Below, in pieces: positions 1-7,639 of a stretch of 41,647 bases of DNA. The notes below the pieces were generated by a model. That model saw only the letters and a program-made list of their open reading frames with translations, had not been told where the DNA came from and searched no databases. Both the position numbers and the translations under genes were made by a program. Each line of letters opens with the position of its first letter. Position 1 is the first letter of the stretch. Location: NCBI GenBank assembly GCA_022014155.1, contig JAKLLS010000015.1:1-41647 (forward strand). Direction: 5' to 3'. The stretch is from Marinobacter sp. GTDB lineage: Bacteria > Pseudomonadota > Gammaproteobacteria > Pseudomonadales > Oleiphilaceae.

Positions 1-170
1 AGGCGTTGAATCTGGCGCTGGAGAATTATCCGGGGACGTTGGTGTTTGTCAGCCATGATCGGGAGTTTGTTTCCTCCTTGGCGACCCGGATAATTGAGTT
101 GAAGTCTGATGGCATTACTGACTTCAGTGGTAGTTATGATGATTACCTTCGGAGTCAGGGGTACGTTTGA
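1..170 (+). CDS. ybiT: ABC-F family ATPase, C-terminal end (YbiT-like), partial
   Basis: Only the last 55 residues lie in the window, read in frame 3 and ending at the TGA at 168-170. The piece contains the H-loop of an ABC ATPase ([15 protein letters not shown]) followed by a short tail ending in [14 protein letters not shown]. From memory this tail closely matches E. coli YbiT, a soluble duplicated ATPase of the ABC-F family. ABC-F proteins act at the ribosome and are not membrane transporters. The catalytic Walker motifs lie upstream of the window, so the assignment rests on the H-loop and tail alone. A tandem repeat starts directly after the stop codon, and a large palindrome that may end transcription follows. 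Confidence 0.85.
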   Translation, partial: ALNLALENYPGTLVFVSHDREFVSSLATRIIELKSDGITDFSGSYDDYLRSQGYV

Positions 171-205
171 CTCTTTGACTCTTTGACTCTTTGACTCTTT
201 GACTC
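171..205. repeat. 8-bp tandem repeat, about 4.4 copies
   Basis: The unit CTCTTTGA occurs four times in a row at 171-202 and a partial copy follows (203-205). The last bases of the preceding gene (TTTGA, 166-170, including its TGA stop) already match the unit. The array therefore looks like slippage growth from the stop-codon region. It lies outside any credible gene. Confidence 0.9.
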
Positions 206-222
206 GGGCTTTGGGCGGTGGC

Positions 223-333
223 GGACGGGTGGGTAGGCCTTTCCAAAAACCGCTCCTGCGGCACATCCCTGTGGCGCTTCTGCTCCGCCATCCCTGGCTC
301 CGCAAATTTTTGGAAAGGCCTACCCACCCGTCC
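223..333. repeat. Compound palindrome: 27-bp perfect inverted repeat with internal mini-hairpins
   Basis: The arms at 223-249 and 307-333 are perfect reverse complements over 27 bases, and each contains GGCCTTTCC or its complement. The 57-base loop holds further hairpins: CCGC-TCCT-GCGG at 250-261, CACA-TCCC-TGTG at 262-273 (extendable to 258-277 past one mismatch), and GCCA-TCCC-TGGC at 287-298. The element sits between the ybiT end and the DUF1415 gene. It could act as a terminator or be a dispersed intergenic repeat. A second element of similar design lies at 33462-33572. Confidence 0.85.
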
Positions 334-376
334 ACTCATACCTGTGAGTGGTCTTCGAACTTAAAGAGAGAACTGT

Positions 377-967
377 ATGGGTGAGGCCGGGATTATTAGC
401 GCGACCCGTAAATGGGTCGAAGATGTAGTTGTCGGCCTTAATCTTTGCCCGTTTGCCAAGCGGGAACTGGTCAGGGACCGGGTGCGGTTTGTGGTATCGG
501 ATGCGCAGACCGAGGACGAGCTTCTGCAGGCACTGCATGCAGAGCTTCAGCGTCTGGAGGACGAGCCGGATGTTGAAACGACCCTGCTGATCCATCCGGG
601 TGTGTTGCAGGATTTTGCGCTTTACAATGAATTCCTGGACGCGGTGGATGGGTTGTTGGTGTATCTGGAGCTGGAAGGCGTTTACCAGGTTGCCAGTTTC
701 CATCCGCAGTATCAGTTCGGTGGCACGCAGCCGGATGATGCGGAGAATTACACCAATCGGTCGCCATTCCCTATGCTGCATATACTGCGGGAGGAGAGTC
801 TGGAGCGGGCGATTGAGGGGTATCCCGATCCGGAGGGGATTCCGGAGCGTAATATCCAGCGCGTAGAAGAGCTGGGTGTCGAGAAAATGCGGTCTTTGCT
901 GGCCGCCTGTTTCCGTGAGGAGGGTGATGATGGAGAATCCGGAGGTGGCCGGCCAGCAACTGGCTGA
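377..967 (+). CDS. DUF1415 family protein
   Basis: This 196-residue soluble protein matches the DUF1415 family of proteobacteria by its N-terminal block WVEDVVVGLNLCPFAKREL and the later SFHPQYQFGGTQPDD and NRSPFPMLHILRE. The biochemical function of the family is not known to me. No signal peptide or membrane segment is visible. The start at 377 follows AAAGAGAG at 363-370. The end overlaps the following sirtuin gene by about 38 bases, so the two are probably translationally coupled and share an mRNA. The C-terminal tail, which lies in the overlap, is rich in Gly and acidic residues and is probably not conserved. Confidence 0.9.
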   Translation: MGEAGIISATRKWVEDVVVGLNLCPFAKRELVRDRVRFVVSDAQTEDELLQALHAELQRLEDEPDVETTLLIHPGVLQDFALYNEFLDAVDGLLVYLELEGVYQVASFHPQYQFGGTQPDDAENYTNRSPFPMLHILREESLERAIEGYPDPEGIPERNIQRVEELGVEKMRSLLAACFREEGDDGESGGGRPATG

Positions 968-1757
968 GTTCATCCATCGTTATCCCCGCCTGATGATTCT
1001 CACGGGCGCGGGGGTGAGTACTGATTCCGGTATTCCCGATTATCGCGATCACGAGGGTGCCTGGAAGCGCCGGCAACCGGTCCAGCATCAGGAGTTTATG
1101 GCCAGTGTGGATGTGCGTCGTCGGTACTGGGGGCGCAGTCTGATTGGCTGGCCGGTGATTCGTAATGCCCGTCCGAACCCTGCTCATCATTATATTTCCG
1201 ATCTTGAACTGCTCAATCACAGCACGCTGGTGGTGACCCAGAACGTGGATCGTCTGCATCAGCGGGCGGGCACTCGAGCGGTTAATGACTTGCATGGTCG
1301 TGCGGATCAGGTGGTCTGTATGGGCTGTGGGTATCGGTGTGATCGGGATGAGGTGCACGATCGATGCGCTGATCTGAACCCGGGGTTTCATCACTTTACC
1401 GCAGAAACGGCGCCGGACGGGGATGCGGATCTGGAGGTGGATTTTTCGGAGTTCCGTCTGGCGAATTGCCCCAGGTGCGATGGGATTCTCAAGCCGGATG
1501 TGGTGTTTTTCGGGGATTACGTGCCGAAAGCGCGGGTGACGACAGCGTTGGACACTCTGAGGGCCAGCGACGGCCTGCTGGTGATTGGCTCATCCCTGAT
1601 GGTGTATTCGGGGTTTCGTTTTTGCCGCTACGCCAAAGAATGGGGTAAACCGATTGCAGCTTTAACCCGTGGTCGTACCCGTGCGGATGAGATGGTGGCG
1701 TTAAAGCTTGATGCCGGGATCGGCGAGACCCTGAGGGCCTCGCTCGACCGGCTTTGA
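930..1757 (+). CDS. NAD-dependent protein deacylase, sirtuin (SIR2) family
   Basis: Sirtuins remove acyl groups from lysines using NAD+, releasing nicotinamide and O-acyl-ADP-ribose. The 275-residue product shows the family motifs in order: GAGVSTDSGIPDYR (from residue 26), TQNVDRLHQRAG, the catalytic His in DLHGRA (His122), two zinc-binding pairs CMGC and CPRC, and the NAD-binding GSSLMVYSG. The GIPDYR form and the spacing suggest a class II (SIRT4-like) enzyme. The start at 930 is preferred over the adjacent ATG at 927 because GAGGAGG at 917-923 then has a 6-base spacer. The gene overlaps the DUF1415 gene. The released nicotinamide is the substrate of PncA encoded near 8.8 kb, though that link is inference. 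Confidence 0.92.
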   Translation: MENPEVAGQQLAEFIHRYPRLMILTGAGVSTDSGIPDYRDHEGAWKRRQPVQHQEFMASVDVRRRYWGRSLIGWPVIRNARPNPAHHYISDLELLNHSTLVVTQNVDRLHQRAGTRAVNDLHGRADQVVCMGCGYRCDRDEVHDRCADLNPGFHHFTAETAPDGDADLEVDFSEFRLANCPRCDGILKPDVVFFGDYVPKARVTTALDTLRASDGLLVIGSSLMVYSGFRFCRYAKEWGKPIAALTRGRTRADEMVALKLDAGIGETLRASLDRL

Positions 1758-1767
1758 CAGGCGGGCT

Positions 1768-2595
1768 TCAGTCGTAACCGAGCTGCTTGCGCCACTTCCG
1801 CAGCAGGAAGTTGGTGTCGTGCTGCCAGGGGTGGAAGCTGGGCTTGAAGTAGTCCAGGTACTCGGGAATGATCGCGGTGAACATACCCTTCGGACCCCAG
1901 ACGCGGTTCAGGCCTTTGGCCCAGGAGCGCAGGTTCAGCAGTTGCTTGTCTTCGCGCATCAATTCCACGATGAAGGAGTGGATCGCCACCATGATCAGGG
2001 TAGTGATCAGTGCCATGGTGCCCATACGGATAGCGTAGTCCACCACGCCTTTGCCATACAGCTTCTCATAGGTGTCGAAGGCGACGGCTTTATGCTCGTT
2101 CTCTTCGATGCAGTGCCATGCCCACAGGGTGCGCATGGAGGGATCAATGGCATTGACCATGTCTTCGCGCTTAAGCAACTGGGCGGACAGGATGCCGGTG
2201 AAGTGTTCCAGCGCCACGGTTGCGGCCAGGTGAACCCGCTTATTGTTCAGCCCCGGCAGATTCTTCACTGACAGGAAGCCGCGGGTCCAGCCTTCCAGCT
2301 TTTTGATGTCGAAACCCTGGTTGATCGCGCCTTCGTTGAAGTGGCCGTGCTCTTTCGCGTGCATGGCTTCCTGGCCGATAAAGGCGCCGATGTCTTTCTG
2401 CAACTGCGGATCATTGATCTGGTCACGGACCGCACGAACACTGTCCACGAAGAAACGCTCGCCATCCGGAAACAGGGCGGACAGGGCGTTGAACAGGTGA
2501 GTCATGAACGGGTCACTGTCGACCCAGTGCCGTGGCACTTCATCAAAACCGAAGTCCTGGCGACGTACGGGAAACGATGCGGTTACTGCAGTCAT
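1768..2595 (-). CDS. Metal-dependent hydrolase family protein (PF10118-like, ferritin-like)
   Basis: This 275-residue protein carries repeated Glu/His motifs: QEAMHAKEH around residue 95, ALEHFTG around residue 150, and WHCIEENEHKAVAFD around residue 180. They resemble the predicted metal-dependent hydrolase family PF10118/COG3687, whose fold is likely a ferritin-like diiron bundle. The true substrate is unknown. A hydrophobic stretch around MGTMALITTLIMVAIHSFIV may be membrane-associated. The ribosome-binding site GAGAGG lies 7 bases before the ATG. The gene runs tail to tail with the sirtuin, only 10 bases apart. The upstream region contains three copies of CGATAC, described separately. Confidence 0.8.
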   Translation of the reverse strand: MTAVTASFPVRRQDFGFDEVPRHWVDSDPFMTHLFNALSALFPDGERFFVDSVRAVRDQINDPQLQKDIGAFIGQEAMHAKEHGHFNEGAINQGFDIKKLEGWTRGFLSVKNLPGLNNKRVHLAATVALEHFTGILSAQLLKREDMVNAIDPSMRTLWAWHCIEENEHKAVAFDTYEKLYGKGVVDYAIRMGTMALITTLIMVAIHSFIVELMREDKQLLNLRSWAKGLNRVWGPKGMFTAIIPEYLDYFKPSFHPWQHDTNFLLRKWRKQLGYD

Positions 2596-2620
2596 GGTGT
2601 GACCTCTCTAATTCATTGTT

Positions 2621-2656
2621 CGATACTGCCAACGATACGGCTATTGAGCTCGATAC
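2621..2656 (-). promoter_or_regulatory. Three direct repeats of CGATAC upstream of the hydrolase gene
   Basis: CGATAC occurs at 2621-2626, 2633-2638 and 2651-2656, starting 26 bases upstream of the hydrolase ATG. The 12- and 18-base spacings could suit a regulator binding direct repeats. A TATAAC-like -10 (minus strand) lies just beyond, near 2662-2667. Function is inferred only from the repetition and position. Confidence 0.3.
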
Positions 2657-2730
2657 GTCTGGTTATAAAGGGACAGAATCCGGTCATTGCCGAAAAAGCA
2701 GGAATCAAAGAAGTCGGGCCAGAGGGGAAG

Positions 2731-2752
2731 GGAGGCGGCTAATGCCGCCTCC
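2731..2752 (-). terminator. GC-rich hairpin after the NSS transporter gene
   Basis: GGAGGCGGC and GCCGCCTCC form a 9-bp perfect stem with a TAAT loop, 9 bases after the transporter stop codon on the minus strand. There is no U-tract, so it may stabilise the mRNA 3' end rather than be a full intrinsic terminator. Confidence 0.5.
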
Positions 2753-2760
2753 TCGCAGGG

Positions 2761-4173
2761 TTACAGCAGGTTATAGATAAATACCACCGCGACCGCGACC
2801 GGGGTAACAAAACGGACGGTTACGAACCACAGATTGAACATGGCTGGTGACAGTGACAGTTCGTTCTCCATGGCCTTGCGTGACATCACCCAGCCCGCGA
2901 ACAGGGCAACCAGAAGTCCGCCCAGCGGCAGCAGAATGTTGGCGGTAAAGAAGTCCAGAAGGTCGAAGATGGTCTTGCCTTCCAGCATCGGTATAAAGCC
3001 AAGGGGAGCGAAGTCGGCCCACAGGTTCAGGGACAGGATCGAAGCAATGCCGAGCGCCCAGCAGACAAAACCTGCGCCCAGGGTGCTGACCAGACGGTTC
3101 ATGCCTTTCTGTTCTTCGAGCCATTCCACGATGGGCTCCAGAAGGGAAATGCCGGATGTCCAGGCGGCGAAAATCAGTAGCACAAAGAACAGGGTGCCAA
3201 ATAGGCTGCCCATGGGCATTTGGCCAAACGCCAGGGGCAGGGTCTGGAAGATCAGGCCAGGGCCTGCGCCCGGCTCAAGGCCATTGGCGAAGACGATCGG
3301 GAAAATGGCCAGACCGGCAAGAAGGGCCACACCGGTGTCGATTACCGATACGGTGATCGAGGTCTTGGCGATAGAGATTTTCTTGGGCAGATAGGAGCCG
3401 TAGGCCATCATTACTGCCATACCCAGGCTCAGGGTGAAGAACGCGTGCCCAAGGGCCACCAGAATGCCGGACGTGGTCAGTTTGGAGAAATCCGGCTGGA
3501 ACAGGAAGGCGGCGGCCTGGCCGAAGTGTCCGGTGGTCATGGCGTAGCCCACAACAATCAGCAGCAACACGAACAGCGCGGGCATGAGGATGCTGACAGC
3601 CCGTTCCAGCCCGGCGCGCACGCCCCGCGCGACCACGACCATGACCAGTGCCATGAACAGGGTGTGCCATGCCAGCAGGGTTGCCGGACTACTGAGCAGT
3701 CCGGAGAAGATTGCGCCGACGGCGTCGGCGGATTGCCCGGCGAGCTGGCCGCTGGCAGTGGTGCCTACATAGGATATGGCCCAGCCACCAATAACAGAAT
3801 AGAACGAGAGAATCAGAAAGCCTGCCAGAACACCCACAGCACCTATCAGTTTCCAGACGGGTTTAAGACCATCCCGTTGGGTAATCGCGCGCAGACTGTT
3901 CACCGGGCTGTGGCCGCCGCGCCGGCCGATCATGACTTCCGCCATCATGATGGGGATGCCCACTATGGCAATACAGAGAAGGTACACGAGAACGAAGGCG
4001 CCGCCGCCGTTCTCACCCGTTACATAGGGGAATTTCCAGATATTACCGAGGCCAACGGCGGAACCGGTGGCCGCCAGGATAAAGGCTAGGCGCGATGACC
4101 AGAGACCGCGCTTGGCGTTGGAGCCTTCGAGCTCACCGGAATAGGTGGCAGAACCTGATTGTGTTACAGACAT
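2761..4173 (-). CDS. Sodium-dependent transporter, NSS/SNF family
   Basis: This 470-residue integral membrane protein belongs to the neurotransmitter:sodium symporter family, which couples Na+ entry to uptake of amino acids or related solutes. The hallmark first helix is visible (AATGSAVGLGNIWKFPYV, residues about 34-51), followed by GENGGGAFVLVYL and many hydrophobic segments. The length is close to that of bacterial members with 11 or 12 helices, such as MhsT or LeuT. GGAG lies 8 bases before the start. The gene follows leucine dehydrogenase on the same strand with 85 bases between them, including a strong hairpin. Read-through or separate transcription are both possible. The neighbour suggests a hydrophobic amino acid as substrate, which is inference. 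Confidence 0.92.
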   Translation of the reverse strand: MSVTQSGSATYSGELEGSNAKRGLWSSRLAFILAATGSAVGLGNIWKFPYVTGENGGGAFVLVYLLCIAIVGIPIMMAEVMIGRRGGHSPVNSLRAITQRDGLKPVWKLIGAVGVLAGFLILSFYSVIGGWAISYVGTTASGQLAGQSADAVGAIFSGLLSSPATLLAWHTLFMALVMVVVARGVRAGLERAVSILMPALFVLLLIVVGYAMTTGHFGQAAAFLFQPDFSKLTTSGILVALGHAFFTLSLGMAVMMAYGSYLPKKISIAKTSITVSVIDTGVALLAGLAIFPIVFANGLEPGAGPGLIFQTLPLAFGQMPMGSLFGTLFFVLLIFAAWTSGISLLEPIVEWLEEQKGMNRLVSTLGAGFVCWALGIASILSLNLWADFAPLGFIPMLEGKTIFDLLDFFTANILLPLGGLLVALFAGWVMSRKAMENELSLSPAMFNLWFVTVRFVTPVAVAVVFIYNLL

Positions 4174-4213
4174 AGCTGTCTCCTGCTTGGTACTTGTTTT
4201 TGTTGGGGAAGCA

Positions 4214-4238
4214 GAGGCCGCGAAGGGTTCGCGGCCTC
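4214..4238 (-). terminator. 11-bp hairpin between leucine dehydrogenase and the NSS transporter
   Basis: GAGGCCGCGAA and TTCGCGGCCTC pair perfectly over 11 bp around a GGG loop, 20 bases after the dehydrogenase stop codon. No U-tract follows. It may terminate partially or protect the upstream message, setting the ratio between the two co-directional genes. Confidence 0.55.
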
Positions 4239-4258
4239 AAAGACATGGCCCCGCTTTA

Positions 4259-5359
4259 CTATCCGGCATGGGCCAGATGCTCCGACATCGCATTGACGCG
4301 GGCGGTGTGCTTGCGGAACCGCTCTTCCGCCAGTTCGTTGGCAATAGCCCCGGTGGGCTTGCCATTGCGGTCGGAGCGGGTAAAGATCTCGTTCAGTGTG
4401 TCGCCGATGGTATCCACGTGGGCGCGGACCTTCTCGGGGGGCGCGCCGGTTCGCTCGTAGGACACATCAATGATGCCGCCGGCATTGATGGCGAAATCCG
4501 GGGCATAGAGAATGCCGCGATCCATCAGTGCCTGATCGTGGTCCGGGCGTTCCAGCAGGTTGTTGGCTGCGCCAGCGACCACCGTGGCCTTGATTTGCGG
4601 AATGCTTTCGTCGTTCAGTACCGCACCCATGGCACAGGGGGCGATGACATCCACAGGCAGGAACAGGATGTCCTCTGCGGTGGCAGGTTTGGCACCCAGC
4701 TCGTCAATGGCTCTTTGCATGTTGTCCGCGTGGATGTCGTAGACCCACAGCTCGGCGCCGGCCTCCTTCAGGTGCCGCGCGAGGCGAAAGCCCACGTTTC
4801 CGATGCCCTGGATGGCTACCTTCAGACCTGTAAGGTTGGAGCGGCCAAGCTTATGTTTCACGGCGGCTTTCAGACCGATGAAGGTACCGTAGGCGGTGGC
4901 CGGTGACGGGTCGCCGTTGCTGGGCTTGCCGTCGAACCCAATGTGCTGTGAGATCCCGGCCACGTGGCGGGTGTGCCTGCCCATGATTTTCAGATCGGGC
5001 ACACTGGTACCGGAATCCTCGGCCGCGATGTATTGACCGCCCAGGCTTTCCAGGTGGCGCCCCATGGCCTCCAACAGCGCTTCGGTCTTGTCTTTGCGCG
5101 GATCACCGATGATGACGGACTTGCCACCCCCCAGGTCCAGGTTGGCGAGGGCGGACTTGTAGGTCATTCCCTTCGACAGGCGCAGGACATCCCATACGGC
5201 TTCCTCGTCGCTGGCATAGGGGAACATGCGGCAACCACCGAGGGCAGGCCCACGGGAGGTATTGTGAATGGCAACAATGGCCTTGAGTCCTGTTTCCGGA
5301 TCGCAGAAGAAGGACAGGTGTTCGTGGTTATCGAACTCGGGATGGCTGAATACGTTCAT
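4259..5359 (-). CDS. ldh: Leucine dehydrogenase (Glu/Leu/Phe/Val dehydrogenase family)
   Basis: The enzyme reversibly deaminates branched-chain L-amino acids to 2-oxo acids with NAD+, the first step of leucine, valine and isoleucine catabolism. The 366-residue length is typical. Lys68 and Lys80 ([19 protein letters not shown]) fall exactly where leucine dehydrogenases place their substrate-binding and catalytic lysines. The NAD-binding Rossmann motif [13 protein letters not shown] follows around residue 185. The GAINAGG-type motif near the C-terminus appears as [14 protein letters not shown]. Phenylalanine dehydrogenase is a close relative and is not fully excluded. GAGAGG lies before the ATG. 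The upstream region has a plausible promoter and, farther away, a LiuR-like palindrome. Confidence 0.9.
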   Translation of the reverse strand: MNVFSHPEFDNHEHLSFFCDPETGLKAIVAIHNTSRGPALGGCRMFPYASDEEAVWDVLRLSKGMTYKSALANLDLGGGKSVIIGDPRKDKTEALLEAMGRHLESLGGQYIAAEDSGTSVPDLKIMGRHTRHVAGISQHIGFDGKPSNGDPSPATAYGTFIGLKAAVKHKLGRSNLTGLKVAIQGIGNVGFRLARHLKEAGAELWVYDIHADNMQRAIDELGAKPATAEDILFLPVDVIAPCAMGAVLNDESIPQIKATVVAGAANNLLERPDHDQALMDRGILYAPDFAINAGGIIDVSYERTGAPPEKVRAHVDTIGDTLNEIFTRSDRNGKPTGAIANELAEERFRKHTARVNAMSEHLAHAG

Positions 5360-5420
5360 GGCGTTTCACCTCTCTTTGAAGGCTGTCGCTACCCTTTTGG
5401 GGTCTGCGGCAACCGGTTTT

Positions 5421-5448
5421 ATTATGGGTTAGACAGCAGTGTTTGCAA
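5421..5448 (-). promoter_or_regulatory. Candidate promoter of leucine dehydrogenase
   Basis: On the minus strand TTGCAA (5448-5443) and CATAAT (5426-5421) are 16 bases apart, resembling -35 and -10 boxes with 4/6 and 5/6 matches. The -10 lies about 62 bases upstream of the ATG. This is a consensus match only. Confidence 0.4.
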
Positions 5449-5742
5449 TTTGTTGATGCCAGGTTATGTCTTTGAATGGCAGCGTTTATAGGGTTGAGCA
5501 GAGTGTTACAGGGGGAGTTGCCGGGAACCGGGGAGGGTTCTGGCTGCGCGTGCAGGAGAGGTTTGTCCGCTGAAAGTGCGGAATTGAACATGTTGAAATC
5601 CTCTTCCAACTCGCCGGATCGCGGCATGAGTGGCTGTCTTGTTATTGTCGTCCGGCTTTTGGCCGGCGGTTTGATTTCAAGTGTCCATTTTCCCTGTTGG
5701 GAGGGCCCTTTTGGGGCTGGACGAAAAACAAACTAATTTCTT

Positions 5743-5758
5743 TTGACGTAAACGTCAA
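5743..5758. promoter_or_regulatory. LiuR-like palindrome TTGACGTAAACGTCAA
   Basis: Seven-base arms TTGACGT and ACGTCAA flank a 2-base centre. The shape resembles sites I recall for LiuR, a MerR-family regulator of branched-chain amino acid degradation in proteobacteria. It lies about 385 bases upstream of leucine dehydrogenase and about 205 bases upstream of the next plus-strand gene, which is far for simple control. Binding is inferred. Confidence 0.45.
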
Positions 5759-5962
5759 CTTCTATTTTGGTTTCAGCGCAATGCGTCATGAAAAGATCTT
5801 CACAAGGTTTTGTGTTGAGGGGGAAAAAGCCGTTAGAGGAATTTGCCATATCAGGAGCCTGTTTATCCTGAATCGGTTTGAGCAAGACAGAGGAAGTCGG
5901 GTTGGTTGTTTTATAATCAGGTCGTAGCTTTCTTTCCACCTGTGATGAGTGAAGGGGGAATT

Positions 5963-6505
5963 ATGAAACGGCTATTTTATCTGGTGGATTCCATCGACAG
6001 TGTGCAGAGCATCTCCGATGACCTTCACCAACGTGGTGTTACGGATTGGCGATTTCACATCGTCAGTAAGGATGAAGCAGGTCTTTACACCCACCGTCTG
6101 CACTCCGCCAGTGTGCTGGACAAGACCGACCTGCCGAGGTTTGTCGAGCGTGGCATGCTGATCGGGGCGTTGTTCGCCCTGTTTTTTGTCGTTCCACTGG
6201 CCCTTTGGGGCGGTCTCGAATGGCCGATGGCAGCGTATGTTGCCATGGGGGCGTTTGCGATTGTCGCCGGCGGCTGGTTAGGCGGCTTCGGGGGGATCAG
6301 TACCGAGAATTACCGGATCCGGAAGTTCCACGGCGATATTGAAGCGGGCCGGTATCTGGTTATGGTGGATGTGCCGAAGAAACACGTGTCACAAATGGAA
6401 GAGCTGATGGCTCTGAATCATCCGGAAGCGGAACTGCAAGGCGAAGGCAGTAGTGTTAACAACCCGCTGGCCGGGGGTGATGGCCGGATTCACGTGGTGC
6501 ATTAA
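5963..6505 (+). CDS. Conserved hypothetical protein with two membrane segments
   Basis: The 180-residue product has a soluble N-terminal domain (about residues 1-65, starting MKRLFYLVDSID). Two adjacent hydrophobic helices follow (about 66-113), the second rich in Gly (GGWLGGFGGIS). A soluble C-terminal domain comes next (RYLVMVDVPKKHVSQMEELM). This layout resembles small stress-associated membrane proteins of the DUF1269 or YflT type, but I cannot assign it firmly. The start at 5963 is chosen because GAAGGGGG ends 4 bases upstream. An in-frame earlier start at 5906 has no such signal. The tail is hydrophilic and His-ending. Confidence 0.75.
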   Translation: MKRLFYLVDSIDSVQSISDDLHQRGVTDWRFHIVSKDEAGLYTHRLHSASVLDKTDLPRFVERGMLIGALFALFFVVPLALWGGLEWPMAAYVAMGAFAIVAGGWLGGFGGISTENYRIRKFHGDIEAGRYLVMVDVPKKHVSQMEELMALNHPEAELQGEGSSVNNPLAGGDGRIHVVH

Positions 6506-6575
6506 CGGGGATATCAAAAGACTGCTTCGGCATTTACCTATACGCATATTGGGGAATCTGCCTTAGTTTCCCCTG

Positions 6576-7331
6576 ATGTCTGTCGCTTCCTATTCTTATA
6601 AACTCCAGCCGCGCAAGGTGCGTCTGGAGTTTTTCCGTCTGCTTCCCATCTCTTTGTTTGTGGTGGCGTTTGGTGCTGCCTTTGGTTTGGCCGCCACACA
6701 AAAAGGCCTGCCACCACTGGATGCCATACTGATGAGCACCACGGTGTTCGCTGGCGCCTCCCAGTTTGCGGCGATTGATATGTGGGGCAACCAGGTGTCC
6801 GTGCTGCCGTTGATCGCGGTGGTGTTCGCGATCAATTCCCGTCATCTACTGATGGGAGCCTCCCTGTATCCAATGTTGAAGGATGTCTCGCCGGGCAGGC
6901 GTTATGGTCTGCTTCTTTTGCTGACCGACGCCAACTGGGCCGTATCGGCCCAGGATTACCAAAATGGCAAGCGTAATCTGGAAGTGATTCTGGGGGGCGG
7001 CCTGGTTCTATGGCTGGCCTGGATTGTGGGAACCTGGCTGGGCGTCTACTTTGGCGGGTTATTACAGAACCCCAAAAGCCTGGGGTTGGATATGGTCCTT
7101 GGTTGCTTCCTGCTGGCAATGGCCCTTGGGGGCAAAAAATCTCCGAGAGTGTTGGTGGCATGGACAGTAGCCGGGCTAGCGTCGCTGGCTGCCTGGCAAT
7201 GGTTGCCACCGAATACCCACGTGGTCGTGGGGGCATTGGCGGGTGGCGCTATTGGGTTTTTCTGGCTGGAACATCAGGGCACAGAGGCAACCGATGAGAC
7301 CGCCGCAGCCGAAGAGGGCGCGGCCCAATGA
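6576..7331 (+). CDS. azlC: AzlC family branched-chain amino acid permease subunit
   Basis: This 251-residue membrane protein is the large subunit of an AzlCD-type exporter (YgaZ/YgaH in E. coli), which moves valine and related amino acids out of the cell. Family blocks visible are PISLFVVAFGAAFGLAA, STTVFAGASQFAAIDMW and INSRHLLMGASLYP, followed by several hydrophobic helices. The tail is acidic and Ala/Glu-rich. The stop overlaps the AzlD start (ATGA), so the two subunits are translationally coupled. No clear ribosome-binding site precedes the ATG. Instead GGGGAA (6551-6556) can pair with TTCCCC (6568-6573) immediately before it. The start is therefore less certain than the gene itself. Confidence 0.9.
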   Translation: MSVASYSYKLQPRKVRLEFFRLLPISLFVVAFGAAFGLAATQKGLPPLDAILMSTTVFAGASQFAAIDMWGNQVSVLPLIAVVFAINSRHLLMGASLYPMLKDVSPGRRYGLLLLLTDANWAVSAQDYQNGKRNLEVILGGGLVLWLAWIVGTWLGVYFGGLLQNPKSLGLDMVLGCFLLAMALGGKKSPRVLVAWTVAGLASLAAWQWLPPNTHVVVGALAGGAIGFFWLEHQGTEATDETAAAEEGAAQ

Positions 7332-7639
7332 CGATCGAAACCACGACTACCGGTATCCTGGCGTTGATTGCAATCATGACGGTCGTCACCCTCGCCACCC
7401 GTTTCGGTGGCGTATTCATCATGTCCTTTGTACGGATCAGTCCCCGCATCGAAAGCTTTATCAACACCATGGCCAGTTCGGTGCTGATCGCGATCATCGT
7501 GCCCATGGCATTCAGTGGAGATACCGGTGCAGTGGCCGCGCTGGCGGTGACCGCAGCCCTCATGCTGGCCTTCCGCAAGCCGCTACCCGCCATTGGAGCC
7601 GGTATTGCTGCGGCGGGACTGGTTCGTTATTGGGTGTAA
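7328..7639 (+). CDS. azlD: AzlD family branched-chain amino acid transport subunit
   Basis: This 103-residue hydrophobic protein is the small partner of AzlC. The family signature TLATRFGGVFIMSFVRISPR is followed by three hydrophobic helices. It starts inside the end of azlC through a 4-base ATGA overlap, the usual arrangement for this pair. Its end overlaps the convergent DUF3750 gene by 13 bases (7627-7639). The role is export of branched-chain amino acids together with AzlC, as established for YgaZH. Substrate in this organism is inferred. Confidence 0.9.
   Translation: MTIETTTTGILALIAIMTVVTLATRFGGVFIMSFVRISPRIESFINTMASSVLIAIIVPMAFSGDTGAVAALAVTAALMLAFRKPLPAIGAGIAAAGLVRYWV

Larger units (their letters stand above)
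5360..5962. other. 603-bp gap with no convincing gene
   Basis: Open frames here (for example 5476-5736 plus and 5328-5627 minus) have no good ribosome-binding site, have atypical composition and match nothing I recognise. The segment is more AT-rich than its neighbours, especially from 5730 to 5930. It holds a candidate promoter for leucine dehydrogenase (5421-5448), the palindrome TTGACGTAAACGTCAA (5743-5758), and the ribosome-binding site of the next gene (GAAGGGGG, 5951-5958). A small RNA cannot be excluded. Confidence 0.6.

Noticed and set aside
320..973. 217-codon open frame on the minus strand
   Set aside because: It mirrors the DUF1415 gene and crosses the palindrome arm, so it is not credible.
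3220..4089. 289-codon open frame on the plus strand
   Set aside because: It is opposite the NSS transporter and has low complexity, with no start signal.
5443..5460. Sigma-54-like sequence on the minus strand upstream of leucine dehydrogenase (TGGCA ... TTGCA)
   Set aside because: GG and GC elements are 12 bases apart, not the 10 required for a -24/-12 promoter.
5476..5736. 86-codon open frame in the gap beside leucine dehydrogenase
   Set aside because: No ribosome-binding site or recognisable motif, and its composition does not look coding.
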